Assembly (NCBI RefSeq): GCF_019710575.1
Contig: NZ_JAHWFK010000019.1
Coordinates: 62,001-126,000 of the forward strand
Origin: Paractinoplanes polyasparticus
GTDB taxonomy: Bacteria > Actinomycetota > Actinomycetes > Mycobacteriales > Micromonosporaceae
Length of the DNA stretch: 64,000 nt
Direction of reading: 5' to 3'
Below the pieces are notes generated by a model. That model saw only the letters and a list, made by a program, of their open reading frames with translations, searched no databases and was not told where the DNA came from. Below are positions 1 through 7,580 of this stretch, piece after piece; position 1 is the first letter of the stretch; each line of letters begins with the position of its first letter. A program made the position numbers and the translations under genes.

Positions 1-1
1 C

Positions 2-1108
2 GACCCGGCCGGCCTCGAGCAGGTCGTCGACTGCGACGCCGTGCTGGTGCGCACCGACGGCATCGTCGTCTCGTCGGCCGACGACACGAGCGACGTGGCG
101 GCGCAGCTGACCGTCCCGCCCGCCGGGGAGGTCTGGCACACCGATCGCCTGCCCGGGCCGTACCCGGGGGCGTTGGTGCTGCCCTTCGGCGCCGACGGCG
201 ACTGCATCGTGTGGCTGCGCCGCGAACGCAGCGTGCCGCGGCGGTGGGCGGCCGACCCCCGGACGCCGGTGATGCTCGGCCCGCACGGCGAGCGATTGAC
301 CCCGCGCGGCTCCACCGCCGTCTATCTGGCCTCGGTGCGCGGGCGGGGCATGCCGTGGTCGACCACCGACCTCGCCATGGCGGTCGAGCTGGGCCGGGCC
401 GTCACCGGCGTCGCGGTGGTGCACGCCCGGCAACTGGCCGAGCTCAACGTCGACCTGGACGCGTTCGCCCACGCCGCCGCCCACGACCTGAAGGAGCCGC
501 TGCGGGGGATCGCCAACACCTCGACGTTCATCGCGGAGGACGCGGCGGGGCGGCTCGACGACGTGACACTGCGCCGCCTGGAGTCGATCCAGCGGCTCGC
601 CACGCGGATGGATTCGCTGCTCAACGCCCTGCTGTCGTACGCGCGGCTGGGGCGCACGGCGCTCAACGTGTCCTCGGTCCGGGTGCCCGACGCCGTCGAG
701 CGGGCTCTGGACGTGGCCGGACCGCGGCTCGCCGAGGCCGCGGTCACCGTCACACCCCGGCCCGACGTCCTGGACGCCGATCCCCTGCTGCTCGACCAGG
801 TGCTGGTCAACCTGCTCGTCAACGCGGCCAAGTACGCCCGTCCCGAGGGCGGCCACGTCGAGGTCGGCGTCGCCGACGGCGCCCTCTATGTCCGCGACAG
901 CGGCATCGGCATGCCCGCCCACCTGCGCGAACAGGCGTTCCAGCTGTTCCGGCGGCTGCACCCCGAGGCGGCTCGCGACGGTTCCGGGGCCGGGCTGGCG
1001 ATCGTGCGGCGCATCGCCGAACGGCACGGCGGTCACGCCTGGGCGGACGACTCCCCCGGCGGCGGCACCACCATCTGGGTCACGTTCGGTTCGCGGGACC
1101 GCCAGTAG
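2..1108 (+). CDS. Phytochrome-type sensor histidine kinase, C-terminal part
   Basis: The reading frame is open from the first bases of the window, so the N-terminus (probably GAF/PHY sensory domains) lies upstream. The visible part starts with the end of a PHY-like region. A HisKA H-box follows around base 475 (AHAAAHDLKEPLRG), then an HATPase_c domain with N-box (NLLVNAAKYA), G1 (DSGIGMP), F-box and G2 (GSGAGLAIV) motifs. The likely role is autophosphorylation on the H-box His and transfer to a response regulator; the convergent Rcp1-like regulator next door is the obvious partner, as inference. No membrane segment is visible here, so it may be soluble. Its 3' end overlaps the regulator gene on the other strand by 76 bases. 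Confidence 0.85.
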   Translation, partial: DPAGLEQVVDCDAVLVRTDGIVVSSADDTSDVAAQLTVPPAGEVWHTDRLPGPYPGALVLPFGADGDCIVWLRRERSVPRRWAADPRTPVMLGPHGERLTPRGSTAVYLASVRGRGMPWSTTDLAMAVELGRAVTGVAVVHARQLAELNVDLDAFAHAAAHDLKEPLRGIANTSTFIAEDAAGRLDDVTLRRLESIQRLATRMDSLLNALLSYARLGRTALNVSSVRVPDAVERALDVAGPRLAEAAVTVTPRPDVLDADPLLLDQVLVNLLVNAAKYARPEGGHVEVGVADGALYVRDSGIGMPAHLREQAFQLFRRLHPEAARDGSGAGLAIVRRIAERHGGHAWADDSPGGGTTIWVTFGSRDRQ

Positions 1109-1485
1109 TCCAAGGTCTGCGCGAGCACGCTCTGGAACAGCGCGAAGTTGATCGGTTTGTAGATGTAGCTGTCGGCGCCCGCCGCGTAGCAGGCCTCCGC
1201 CTCCGCCTGGTTCTCCGAGGACGTGAACACCACCACGCGCAGCGCCTCGAACACGGCGTCCGCCCGGACCCGCCGGATCACGTCGAGACCGCCCTCACCG
1301 GGCATGTTCAGGTCGAGCAGCACCAGCCCGGGCCGGGCCTGCCCGGTGTCGTTGAGCCGGGGCAGCACCCCGTTGCCCGAGCGCAGGAACTCCAGCCGCA
1401 CCTCGGGGTGCGACCGGCCGATGGCCCGGGCTATCGCCTCGATGTCCTCGTCGGAGTCCTCGACGACCAGCACGAGATCAGTCAC
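1033..1485 (-). CDS. Rcp1-like single-domain response regulator
   Basis: A 150-aa stand-alone receiver domain with no output domain. The acidic pocket (VVEDSDED), the phosphoacceptor Asp in LLDLNMPG and the switch Thr and Lys (VFTSS, YKPIN) are all present. Single receivers of this style (Rcp1 type) partner phytochrome kinases, which fits the convergent kinase at 2-1108. The GTG start overlaps the stop of the SpoIIE-type phosphatase by four bases, so the two genes are translationally coupled. It probably shuttles phosphate or controls the phosphatase; this is inferred from context. Confidence 0.85.
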   Translation of the reverse strand: MTDLVLVVEDSDEDIEAIARAIGRSHPEVRLEFLRSGNGVLPRLNDTGQARPGLVLLDLNMPGEGGLDVIRRVRADAVFEALRVVVFTSSENQAEAEACYAAGADSYIYKPINFALFQSVLAQTLDYWRSREPNVTQMVVPPPGESSAQA

Positions 1486-3050
1486 GGTTCTGCCCTCACC
1501 CTCAACGCCAGCAGGGCGATGTCGTCGGACGCCTCGGCGCTGGTGCTCAACTCGTCGACCAGGGTCTGCACCGGCACGCCGCCCAGCCGGTCGAGGGCCC
1601 GGGCCAGGCCGTCCTGCTCGAACATCTGCCCGTCGCCGTCGCGGCTCTCGGTCAGCCCGTCGGTGAACATCACCAGCGTGTCGTGGCGGCTCAGCCGCAG
1701 CGTCGAGGAGCCGAACTGCGGGGAGTCCAGAACCCCCAGCGGCACACCGCCCCCGGAGCCTCGGCTCGCCCCGCCGGCGCCGCGCATGACAACGGGCGCC
1801 GGGTGCCCGGCCGAGGTCCACTGCACGGCGTACCCGTCGTCGTGCGGCCGCAGCAGAGCCACGGCCGCGGTGATGAACCGCCACGAGCCGTCCAGCCGCA
1901 ACCGCGCGTTGAGCCGGGTCAGCGCCCGCTCCGGCGACAGCCCCTCCTGCAGCAGCGCGGTCAGCGTGTGCCGGGCCATGCCGGTCAGGGCGGCCGCGTC
2001 CACGCCGCGCCCGCACACGTCGCCGATCACCGCGGCGACCACGCCGTCGTCACGCACCACCACGTCGTAGAAGTCACCGCCGACCTCCAGCACCCGGTCC
2101 CCCACGGTGTAGGACGCGGCCAGCTCGAGCCCGCCGGCGCGTGGCAACCGGGTCGGCAGCAGGTGCTGCTGCATCCGCGCGACCTCCTGGCGGCGCTGCT
2201 CGTACAGCGTGCTGTTGTCGATCGCGAGGGCGGCCCGGGCGGCCAGGTCGCGCAGGAACGCCGGCGGTGGGATGCGACCGGCCGGCCGGTCGAACAGGAA
2301 GACCAGCATCCCGATCACCCGGCCCCGGGCCCGCAGCTCCAGGGCGTGCTCACCCGGCTCGGCCAGGCTCTGCACCGCGTCCGGGTCGTGCAGCAGCCGG
2401 CCGAGCAGGCGCATGTCGACGTGCACGGCGCTGCGCAGCACCGGCTTGCCGTCCTCGTAGACGAAGACCAGGCAGCCCTCGGCGATCGCCGGGACGGCCA
2501 TGCGTGGCACCCGGTACATGGTCTGCTCGGTGTCGAGCACCGCGTCCATCTGCAGCGACGCCTCGGCCAGCAACGCGTCGCGAACCTGTTGCTCCTGGTC
2601 GACGCGGGCCTCCGAGAGCCGGCGTACGGCCTCGTGGGTGACCTCGATGACCTGCTCCAGGCACCGGCCGACCAGCGCGGCGTCGCCCGTGTCGTCCAGC
2701 GCGACCAGGATCGTGCCACCCGCCTCGCCGGGCTGGTCGAACCGGGCCGCGACGACCCGGGTGACCCCCTGCTCGCGCAACTCGTCGCCGGCTCCGATCA
2801 CCCGGGCCGGACCGGCCTCGCCGGGCGCCAGCCGTTCGACCAGGTCCCGCAGGTCGCCGGTGAGGGGCAGACCCTTCCAGCGGTACGCGAGGACGGTGTC
2901 GCCCTGCACAGCGTGGCGCAGCCCCCACACCGCCCGCACCCCTGGCAGCTCCTGTAGCGGGGGCAGCACCAGTTCGGCCAGCTGCTCGCGGGAGCTGATG
3001 ACGACAGCCGCGCTCCACAGGCGGTGCAGCGCCGCCGACCACTCCGTCAC
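1482..3050 (-). CDS. GAF-domain PP2C (SpoIIE-type) serine phosphatase
   Basis: 522 aa. The N-terminal half has a GAF-like sensory region (about residues 170-290) followed by a short linker. The C-terminal PP2C/SpoIIE domain (about 310-520) shows the metal-binding motifs GGDFYDV, IGDVCGRG, TSAGHP, FTDGLTE and SDDIALL. Such enzymes dephosphorylate anti-sigma-factor antagonists in actinobacterial stress and developmental partner switching. It is coupled by a four-base overlap to the response regulator gene downstream, which suggests two-component input into the phosphatase. No anti-sigma factor or antagonist gene is next to it here. Confidence 0.85.
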   Translation of the reverse strand: MTEWSAALHRLWSAAVVISSREQLAELVLPPLQELPGVRAVWGLRHAVQGDTVLAYRWKGLPLTGDLRDLVERLAPGEAGPARVIGAGDELREQGVTRVVAARFDQPGEAGGTILVALDDTGDAALVGRCLEQVIEVTHEAVRRLSEARVDQEQQVRDALLAEASLQMDAVLDTEQTMYRVPRMAVPAIAEGCLVFVYEDGKPVLRSAVHVDMRLLGRLLHDPDAVQSLAEPGEHALELRARGRVIGMLVFLFDRPAGRIPPPAFLRDLAARAALAIDNSTLYEQRRQEVARMQQHLLPTRLPRAGGLELAASYTVGDRVLEVGGDFYDVVVRDDGVVAAVIGDVCGRGVDAAALTGMARHTLTALLQEGLSPERALTRLNARLRLDGSWRFITAAVALLRPHDDGYAVQWTSAGHPAPVVMRGAGGASRGSGGGVPLGVLDSPQFGSSTLRLSRHDTLVMFTDGLTESRDGDGQMFEQDGLARALDRLGGVPVQTLVDELSTSAEASDDIALLALRVRAEP

Positions 3051-3081
3051 GCTGCGCCCCCGATCACTTGCCTCCCAACAA

Positions 3082-3939
3082 CTATCCCCCGCCGGGAATG
3101 ATCCTGTCAGCCAGCCAATGAGCCAGTCCGGCGGGGTAGGGAGCTTGCGGACTGAGCACGAAATGGCGGAACCCGGCGTCCAGCGCCGCGGCGATCGCGT
3201 CCCGGGTCCGCTGCGGGTGCTCGTGGTCCACGGCGAAGTGCACCGAGCGGGTGATCCCGGCCGGGTCGCGGCCGATCTGCTCGCAGTAGCGGTCGAGCAG
3301 GGCGCTGCGGGCCACCACGTCGTCGTGGTCGCCGCCCGGGATGTTCCAGATGTCGGCGTGCCGGGCGGCCACGCGCAGGGTCGCCGCGGACCGGCCGCCG
3401 ATGAGCACGGGCGGCACGCGTACGGGCTTGGGGTTGCCGAACGCGCCGGTCAGCCGCACCTGCTCGCCGGCGAAGTCGAACGGCGCGGGCTCGGTCCACA
3501 GCCGCCGGATCACCGTGCACGCCTCGTCCAGGGCGGCCACGGCGTCCGCGGTGGCGGCGAAGGGCAGGCCGTGCGCGTCGTACTCGCGGCGCCCGAGCGG
3601 GTGGTCCGGGCGCGAGCCGACGCCGATGCCGAACTGCAGCCGCCCGCCCGCGATCACGTCCACCGTGGTGGCGATCTTGGCCAGCACGGCCGGCGGCCGG
3701 AACCGGTTGCTGCTCACCAGCACGCCCAGCTCGAGCCGGCTGGTCTGCGCGGCCAGGGCGGCCAGCAGGGTCCAGCCCTCCAGCGCCGACCCGTCCAGGT
3801 CGCCCCCGATGGGCATGAGGTGGTCGAACACCCAGGCGTGGTCGATCGCCTCGACCGTGTCGGCCTCGCGCCACACCCGCACGATCTCGTCGTAGCCGAC
3901 GTTCATGGGAGCCGTCATGATCCCGAAAGTCGGCTTCAC
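3082..3939 (-). CDS. LLM-class (F420-type) oxidoreductase
   Basis: 285 aa, the usual length for the luciferase-like monooxygenase superfamily with a single TIM barrel. Family landmarks include the N-terminal FGIMTAP strand, HAWVFDHL, SSNRFRPPAVLAK, the GGRLQFGIGVG turn and PPVLIGGRSAATLRVAARHADIW split over the barrel end. In actinobacteria these enzymes mostly use F420 or FMN; the substrate cannot be told from sequence. Its ATG overlaps the stop of the upstream hydrolase remnant by four bases, so translation is coupled. The TetR gene diverges upstream and the nested inverted repeat at 4302-4339 probably controls both directions. Confidence 0.85.
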   Translation of the reverse strand: MKPTFGIMTAPMNVGYDEIVRVWREADTVEAIDHAWVFDHLMPIGGDLDGSALEGWTLLAALAAQTSRLELGVLVSSNRFRPPAVLAKIATTVDVIAGGRLQFGIGVGSRPDHPLGRREYDAHGLPFAATADAVAALDEACTVIRRLWTEPAPFDFAGEQVRLTGAFGNPKPVRVPPVLIGGRSAATLRVAARHADIWNIPGGDHDDVVARSALLDRYCEQIGRDPAGITRSVHFAVDHEHPQRTRDAIAAALDAGFRHFVLSPQAPYPAGLAHWLADRIIPGGG

Positions 3940-4283
3940 TTCGACACCCCCGGCGTGGGCGCGCCGGTCAGGTAATCGACGGTGACCCGCTGGATCAGGG
4001 CGACCCGCTCGGGGTTCTCGTCGGTCGTCTCGGCGGCGCCGGCCCCGACGACGCCGCCCAGCGAGTGCTCGGCGCCGGGCAGCGTGAGCAGCGTCTTGGG
4101 GCCGGGGCTGTCGTGGAACGCGTCAGTGAGCCAGTCCGGACCGCGGGTGGTGCTGAAGTCGGGGTTCATGAAGGCGAAGTGCTCGGCGGCGAACGGGCTC
4201 AGGTCGGCGGGGTCGGCCGGCCCGGACACGCGCAGCTGGAGCTCCCCGAGGCGTACGGGCTTGACGGAAACGATGGTCTTCAC
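3936..4283 (-). pseudogene. Chlorophyllase-like alpha/beta hydrolase, internally deleted remnant
   Basis: The 115-aa frame has the N-terminal (IVSVKPV) and C-terminal (GPKTLLTLPGAEHSLGG, AETTDENPERVA) parts of chlorophyllase-like hydrolases of about 300 aa. The nucleophile elbow and most of the core are missing. From my memory of the family a second, shorter segment is lost between DFST and TRGPDW. Both losses keep the frame open, so it is either a dying gene or a mini-protein retained for its coupling to the LLM gene. The start is GTG at 4283. Catalysis is very unlikely because no GxSxG is present. An alignment with full-length homologues would settle the deletion boundaries. Confidence 0.65.
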
Positions 4284-4301
4284 GCTGCTCCCAGCTTCAA
4301 G

Positions 4302-4339
4302 CGGAACGTTGCTCCGCAAACATACGGAGCCGTGTTCCG
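4302..4339. promoter_or_regulatory. Nested inverted repeat, putative TetR operator pair
   Basis: Four six-base arms are arranged symmetrically: CGGAAC, 3 bases, GCTCCG, 8 bases, CGGAGC, 3 bases, GTTCCG. The outer and inner arms pair perfectly. Each half (CGGAACGTTGCTCCG and CGGAGCCGTGTTCCG) is itself a near-palindrome of TetR-operator size. It lies 19 bases upstream of the hydrolase-remnant start and in the divergent gap to the TetR gene. Binding by that regulator is inferred. Confidence 0.6.
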
Positions 4340-4574
4340 ATTCGCAAGGCCCAGCTTGTTCTTGGTCGTGGTGATCCTGAATACGTGTGGCATGCTGGTA
4401 AAAGGAGCGATGTTCTGGCTGTGGACAGCGGCGCTCTGGCGGCTCGGCGGTGTAACGCCCTGTGGACAGCCGGCACGCTGCGGCGGCGGGAACGCGTAGG
4501 GTTCGGTCCCTGCCCCGGGTGGGAGGGGGCTGGGGATGGCGGCTGAAGGTTTGATCTTGGCTGGAGGAGCGTGC

Positions 4575-5132
4575 GTGGCGGGCAAGCGGGCGGACGCCCG
4601 GCGTAACGAGGAATCGCTGCTGGACGCGGCGGCGGCCGTGTTCGTGGCGGCGGGGGTCGAGGCGCCGGTGCGCGACATCGCGGCCAAGGCCGGGGTCGGC
4701 ATGGGCACCATCTACCGCCACTTCCCCACCCGCGCCGATTTGATCATCGCCGTCTACCGGCATCAGGTGGAGGCGTGCGCCGCGGCCGGGCCGGCGTTGC
4801 TCGGCTCGAGCTCCACGCCGTACGTGGCTCTGGGCCGGTGGATCAGTTTGTTCGTCGACTTCCTGGTCACCAAGCACGGGCTGGCGGCGGCGCTGCAGTC
4901 CGACCAGGCCGGGTTCGAGGCGCTGCACGCCTACTTCCTCGACCGCCTGGTGCCGGTGTGCGGGCAGCTGCTCGACGCGGCGGCCACGGCCGGGCTGATC
5001 CGCGGCGACGTGGAACCGCTGACGCTGATGCGCGGGGTCGGCAATCTGTGCATCGGCGCCGAGACCGACGTGCGCTACGACGCCCGCAAGATGGTCGAGC
5101 TGCTGATCGCCGGGCTGCGCGTTCAGCCGTAG
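4575..5132 (+). CDS. TetR-family transcriptional regulator
   Basis: 185 aa from GTG 4575, chosen because GGAGGAG at 4563-4569 gives good ribosome-binding spacing; an in-frame start at 4536 has no comparable site. The N-terminal helix-turn-helix is typical (PVRDIAAKAGVGMGTIYRHF), and a C-terminal ligand-binding domain of the SBD-like type follows. It diverges from the hydrolase remnant/LLM oxidoreductase pair and probably represses it and itself through the repeat at 4302-4339. The inducer is unknown. Its last ten bases overlap the end of the convergent DoxX-like gene. Confidence 0.88.
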   Translation: MAGKRADARRNEESLLDAAAAVFVAAGVEAPVRDIAAKAGVGMGTIYRHFPTRADLIIAVYRHQVEACAAAGPALLGSSSTPYVALGRWISLFVDFLVTKHGLAAALQSDQAGFEALHAYFLDRLVPVCGQLLDAAATAGLIRGDVEPLTLMRGVGNLCIGAETDVRYDARKMVELLIAGLRVQP

Positions 5133-5464
5133 TGGGCCACGCCGGCCACCAGCGCGGCCGTCACGGCCACCAGGAACACCGACGGCCCGAGCAGAGCGCG
5201 CGAGCCCACCCGCAGGTGCGCGATCAGCGCCCCGACGAAATAGAGCACCAGCCCGCCGGCGGCGAGCACCCCGAGCAGCGGCACGACGAATCCCGCCAGC
5301 AGGCCCAGCGTGCCCGCGGCGAGCAGACCACCGAGCACGGGCACCCACGAGCGGGGGATCCGCTTCACGTCGGCCTGGGTCTTGGGGTACTCGTGGCCGA
5401 TCAGGTAGGTGACGGCGGCGCTGCCGGTGAGGAACGCGGCGACCAGGGTGACGACGGCATGCAT
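5123..5464 (-). CDS. DoxX-like small membrane protein
   Basis: 113 aa from ATG 5464, with four predicted hydrophobic helices and a short loop rich in charged residues (HEYPKTQADVKRIPRS). Length and layout match the DoxX-like family of small integral membrane proteins, whose function is poorly defined (some members are linked to thiol or oxidative stress). It is convergent with the TetR gene, overlapping it by ten bases. The family call rests on topology and general similarity rather than on a catalytic motif. Confidence 0.6.
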   Translation of the reverse strand: MHAVVTLVAAFLTGSAAVTYLIGHEYPKTQADVKRIPRSWVPVLGGLLAAGTLGLLAGFVVPLLGVLAAGGLVLYFVGALIAHLRVGSRALLGPSVFLVAVTAALVAGVAHYG

Positions 5465-5489
5465 GACACCAGGACGAGCCGGCCCGCCT

Positions 5490-6626
5490 CTATGTGACAG
5501 CGGCCAGCTGGAACTGTTCGAAGCGCGACAACGCCCGGTCGACGGCGTCGCGGTGCGTACGGTCGGAGCCGTCGCCCGTCCACGTCCACTGCTGCACGAG
5601 CAGCCGGCGGGCGGCGCGGTCGGTCTTGAGGTCGATCGCGGCGACGACGCGGTCACCGGCCAGCACGGGCAGCGCGAAATAGCCGTACCGGCGCTTCGGT
5701 TTCGGCACGTACGCCTCGAACACGTGCTGGTAGCCGAAGAACAGCTCGAGCCGCTCGCGCTGGATGATCAGCGGGTCGAACGGCGACAACAGGTGCACCG
5801 AGGCCGGGTCGGGCGCGGGCGGCACGGTGTCGAGGGTTTCCGGGGCGGCCCAGTGCTCGACGCCGGCCACCGTCACCGGCACCAACTGCTTGCGGCGTAC
5901 GCGGGATTCGATCAGCTCCCGCGCGGCCGGCTTCAGCTTCGGCGCGTGGAAACACACCGACGGCAGGCTCACCACCCCTTGCGCGCGCAGCGCCCGGTCG
6001 AGGCGATAGGCCAGCTCCTGCCGCGCGGTCGCCGGCCGTGGGGGCTTCGACCAGCCGAAGTGGCGGTCCGTCAACTCGTACGTCTTGAGCATGCCGGCCC
6101 GCTCGCTGACGGTGAGCAGCCCCCACGTGACCGCGATCTCCAACGCCAGTTTGGACGGTTTCCGGCTGGCCCACAGCCAGTCCTTGTCGACCAGCACGTC
6201 GTCGGTGATGTCGCGGATCGTCAGCGGCCCCCCGTCGCGCACCCGCGCCACCACCCGCCGCACGTCCTGCGGAGTGGCCGCCGCGTGCCAGCTGAGCCAC
6301 GGCCCGGTGCGCAGCTGCCGCATGCGAGGCAGGAAGAACCGGACATCCTCCGACGGCGCGTACGACAGGGCGTGCGTCCACACCTCGAAGACGCTCTTGT
6401 CGACGCTCTGCGCCTGCGTCAGATCGGCGCGCCGGTAACCCGGGATGCGGCTGAACAGGATGTGGTGGTGAGCCCGCTCGATCACGTGGATCGTGTCGAT
6501 CTGCACATAGCCCAGATGCCGCACGGCTGCCGCCACCGCCTGCGGCCCCGCCCCGAACGGTTCCGCGGTGTCGAGGCGTTGCGCCCGCAGCCAGATCCGT
6601 CTCGCGTCCTCGATCGACAGGTGCAC
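5490..6626 (-). CDS. YcaQ/AlkZ-type winged-helix DNA glycosylase (HTH_42 family)
   Basis: 378 aa, normal for the HTH_42 superfamily of winged-helix DNA glycosylases that unhook interstrand crosslinks and bulky N7-alkyl adducts (E. coli YcaQ, Streptomyces AlkZ). The catalytic QxD motif is visible as Q42-I43-D44 (YVQIDTI). Other family landmarks are HILFSRIPGY, FEVWTHALSY and, near the end, LLSPFDPLIIQRERLELFF and RRYGYFALPVL. Expected role: repair of alkylation or crosslink damage, or self-resistance in antibiotic producers. No biosynthetic gene cluster is adjacent, so a housekeeping repair role is more likely. Confidence 0.85.
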   Translation of the reverse strand: MHLSIEDARRIWLRAQRLDTAEPFGAGPQAVAAAVRHLGYVQIDTIHVIERAHHHILFSRIPGYRRADLTQAQSVDKSVFEVWTHALSYAPSEDVRFFLPRMRQLRTGPWLSWHAAATPQDVRRVVARVRDGGPLTIRDITDDVLVDKDWLWASRKPSKLALEIAVTWGLLTVSERAGMLKTYELTDRHFGWSKPPRPATARQELAYRLDRALRAQGVVSLPSVCFHAPKLKPAARELIESRVRRKQLVPVTVAGVEHWAAPETLDTVPPAPDPASVHLLSPFDPLIIQRERLELFFGYQHVFEAYVPKPKRRYGYFALPVLAGDRVVAAIDLKTDRAARRLLVQQWTWTGDGSDRTHRDAVDRALSRFEQFQLAAVT

Positions 6627-6994
6627 GCCATGACTTTAGGGCGTCCGGGGTTGTCCGGGATCGGTGCCCGCCGGCCACCCGCAGCGCCTGCTGCCACTGC
6701 CCGACATAACCGGCGTCGGGGTGCAGCGCCCGCACCACCGCCAGCACCAGGTCGGCGTTGACACGACGCCGGTGCGGCCGGAAACAGTCGGCGACCGTTG
6801 TGCGCGCCGCCAGCTCGTACCCCGGCCGCCCCTCGGCCCGCCACCCCGCGTTGACCCGGTCCTTGATCGTCTCGTACGACGGGTCGCCCGCCCACACCTT
6901 CATAGCCCCGCAGCATCCGCACAAGCTCGTCGAGCCTTGTGACCGCAGCCGGATCCGGTGGTGACACAGCCGACACGCTATCGACCGCGGGCAA
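6627..6994 (-). pseudogene. Frameshifted, truncated N-terminal fragment of an HTH regulator
   Basis: Read on the minus strand, one frame gives TRLDELVRMLRG. The continuation of the same domain (KVWAGDPSYETIKDRVNAGW, then TTVADCFRPHRRR and LHPDAGYVGQWQQALRV) is in the neighbouring frame. The join falls at about 6905, consistent with a single inserted base. I recall this domain as the N-terminus of much longer HTH/NB-ARC-like proteins common in Micromonosporaceae. Here it stops after about 110 residues at the glycosylase gene. It therefore looks like a decayed gene start. Without the upstream piece the second frame could start at an internal ATG, so a live short protein is not excluded. Confidence 0.5.
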
Positions 6995-7026
6995 TCGGCC
7001 GGCCGGGCGCTCTAGGATGGCCCGCT

Positions 7027-7539
7027 GTGGAACAGCCCGTGATCTCGCGCCGCCGGCGCCGTGCCCTGATCGCCGTCATGGCCGTCGTCTTCGTGGTCGC
7101 CGCGGCGTTCACCGCCTACCTGGCCGGAGTGTTCGACGACGAGGGCAGCTACCGCAGCGAACCCCGGGCCTGCGCCGCCCTGGAACCGAGCCTGCCCCGG
7201 CTGGGCGCCACCTACGTCCCGAAGGACGACGGCAAGAACAACTGCGGCCTGTGGCTGCCCGGCGCCGACGACGCCCCGAAGATCACCGTCGCGTACGCGG
7301 TGATCGCGCCCGCCCGCGGCGACGCCCCCGACGCCGCGAGCAGCAAGCTTCAGGAGTTCGCCGCCCTGGGCTTCAGCGTACTGCCCAACCTGGCCGACGA
7401 GGCCTACATCCGCGACACCAACCTCTACTTCCGGGTCAGCAACCTGCTGGTCGGCATCACCACCGAACCCGACCCCGCCACCACCCCGGCCGCTGTCCTC
7501 GCCTTCGCCCGTGATCTGGCCACCCACCTGCAGTCCTGA
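7027..7539 (+). CDS. Membrane-anchored hypothetical protein
   Basis: 170 aa from GTG 7027. A basic N-terminus (SRRRRRA) precedes one hydrophobic helix at about residues 12-32. An extracytoplasmic domain of about 135 aa with two cysteines (RACAALEPSL and NNCGLWLPG) then follows, possibly disulphide-bonded. The layout resembles small actinobacterial secreted DUF proteins attached by an uncleaved signal anchor. No known family is recognised. It ends 41 bases before the ABC transporter gene and may be co-transcribed with it. Confidence 0.65.
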   Translation: MEQPVISRRRRRALIAVMAVVFVVAAAFTAYLAGVFDDEGSYRSEPRACAALEPSLPRLGATYVPKDDGKNNCGLWLPGADDAPKITVAYAVIAPARGDAPDAASSKLQEFAALGFSVLPNLADEAYIRDTNLYFRVSNLLVGITTEPDPATTPAAVLAFARDLATHLQS

Positions 7540-7580
7540 CGGGGACTCGTATTGTTGTACGCCTCCAGTAGCGTGGCCGC

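Noticed and set aside
211..2070. 619-aa plus-strand frame across the kinase end and the phosphatase
   Set aside because: Arg/Ala/Gly/Pro-biased translation with no domain; it shadows three well-supported genes.
3936..5348. 470-aa minus-strand frame including the hydrolase remnant
   Set aside because: Only the last 115 residues show coding character; the rest lies opposite TetR and is noise.
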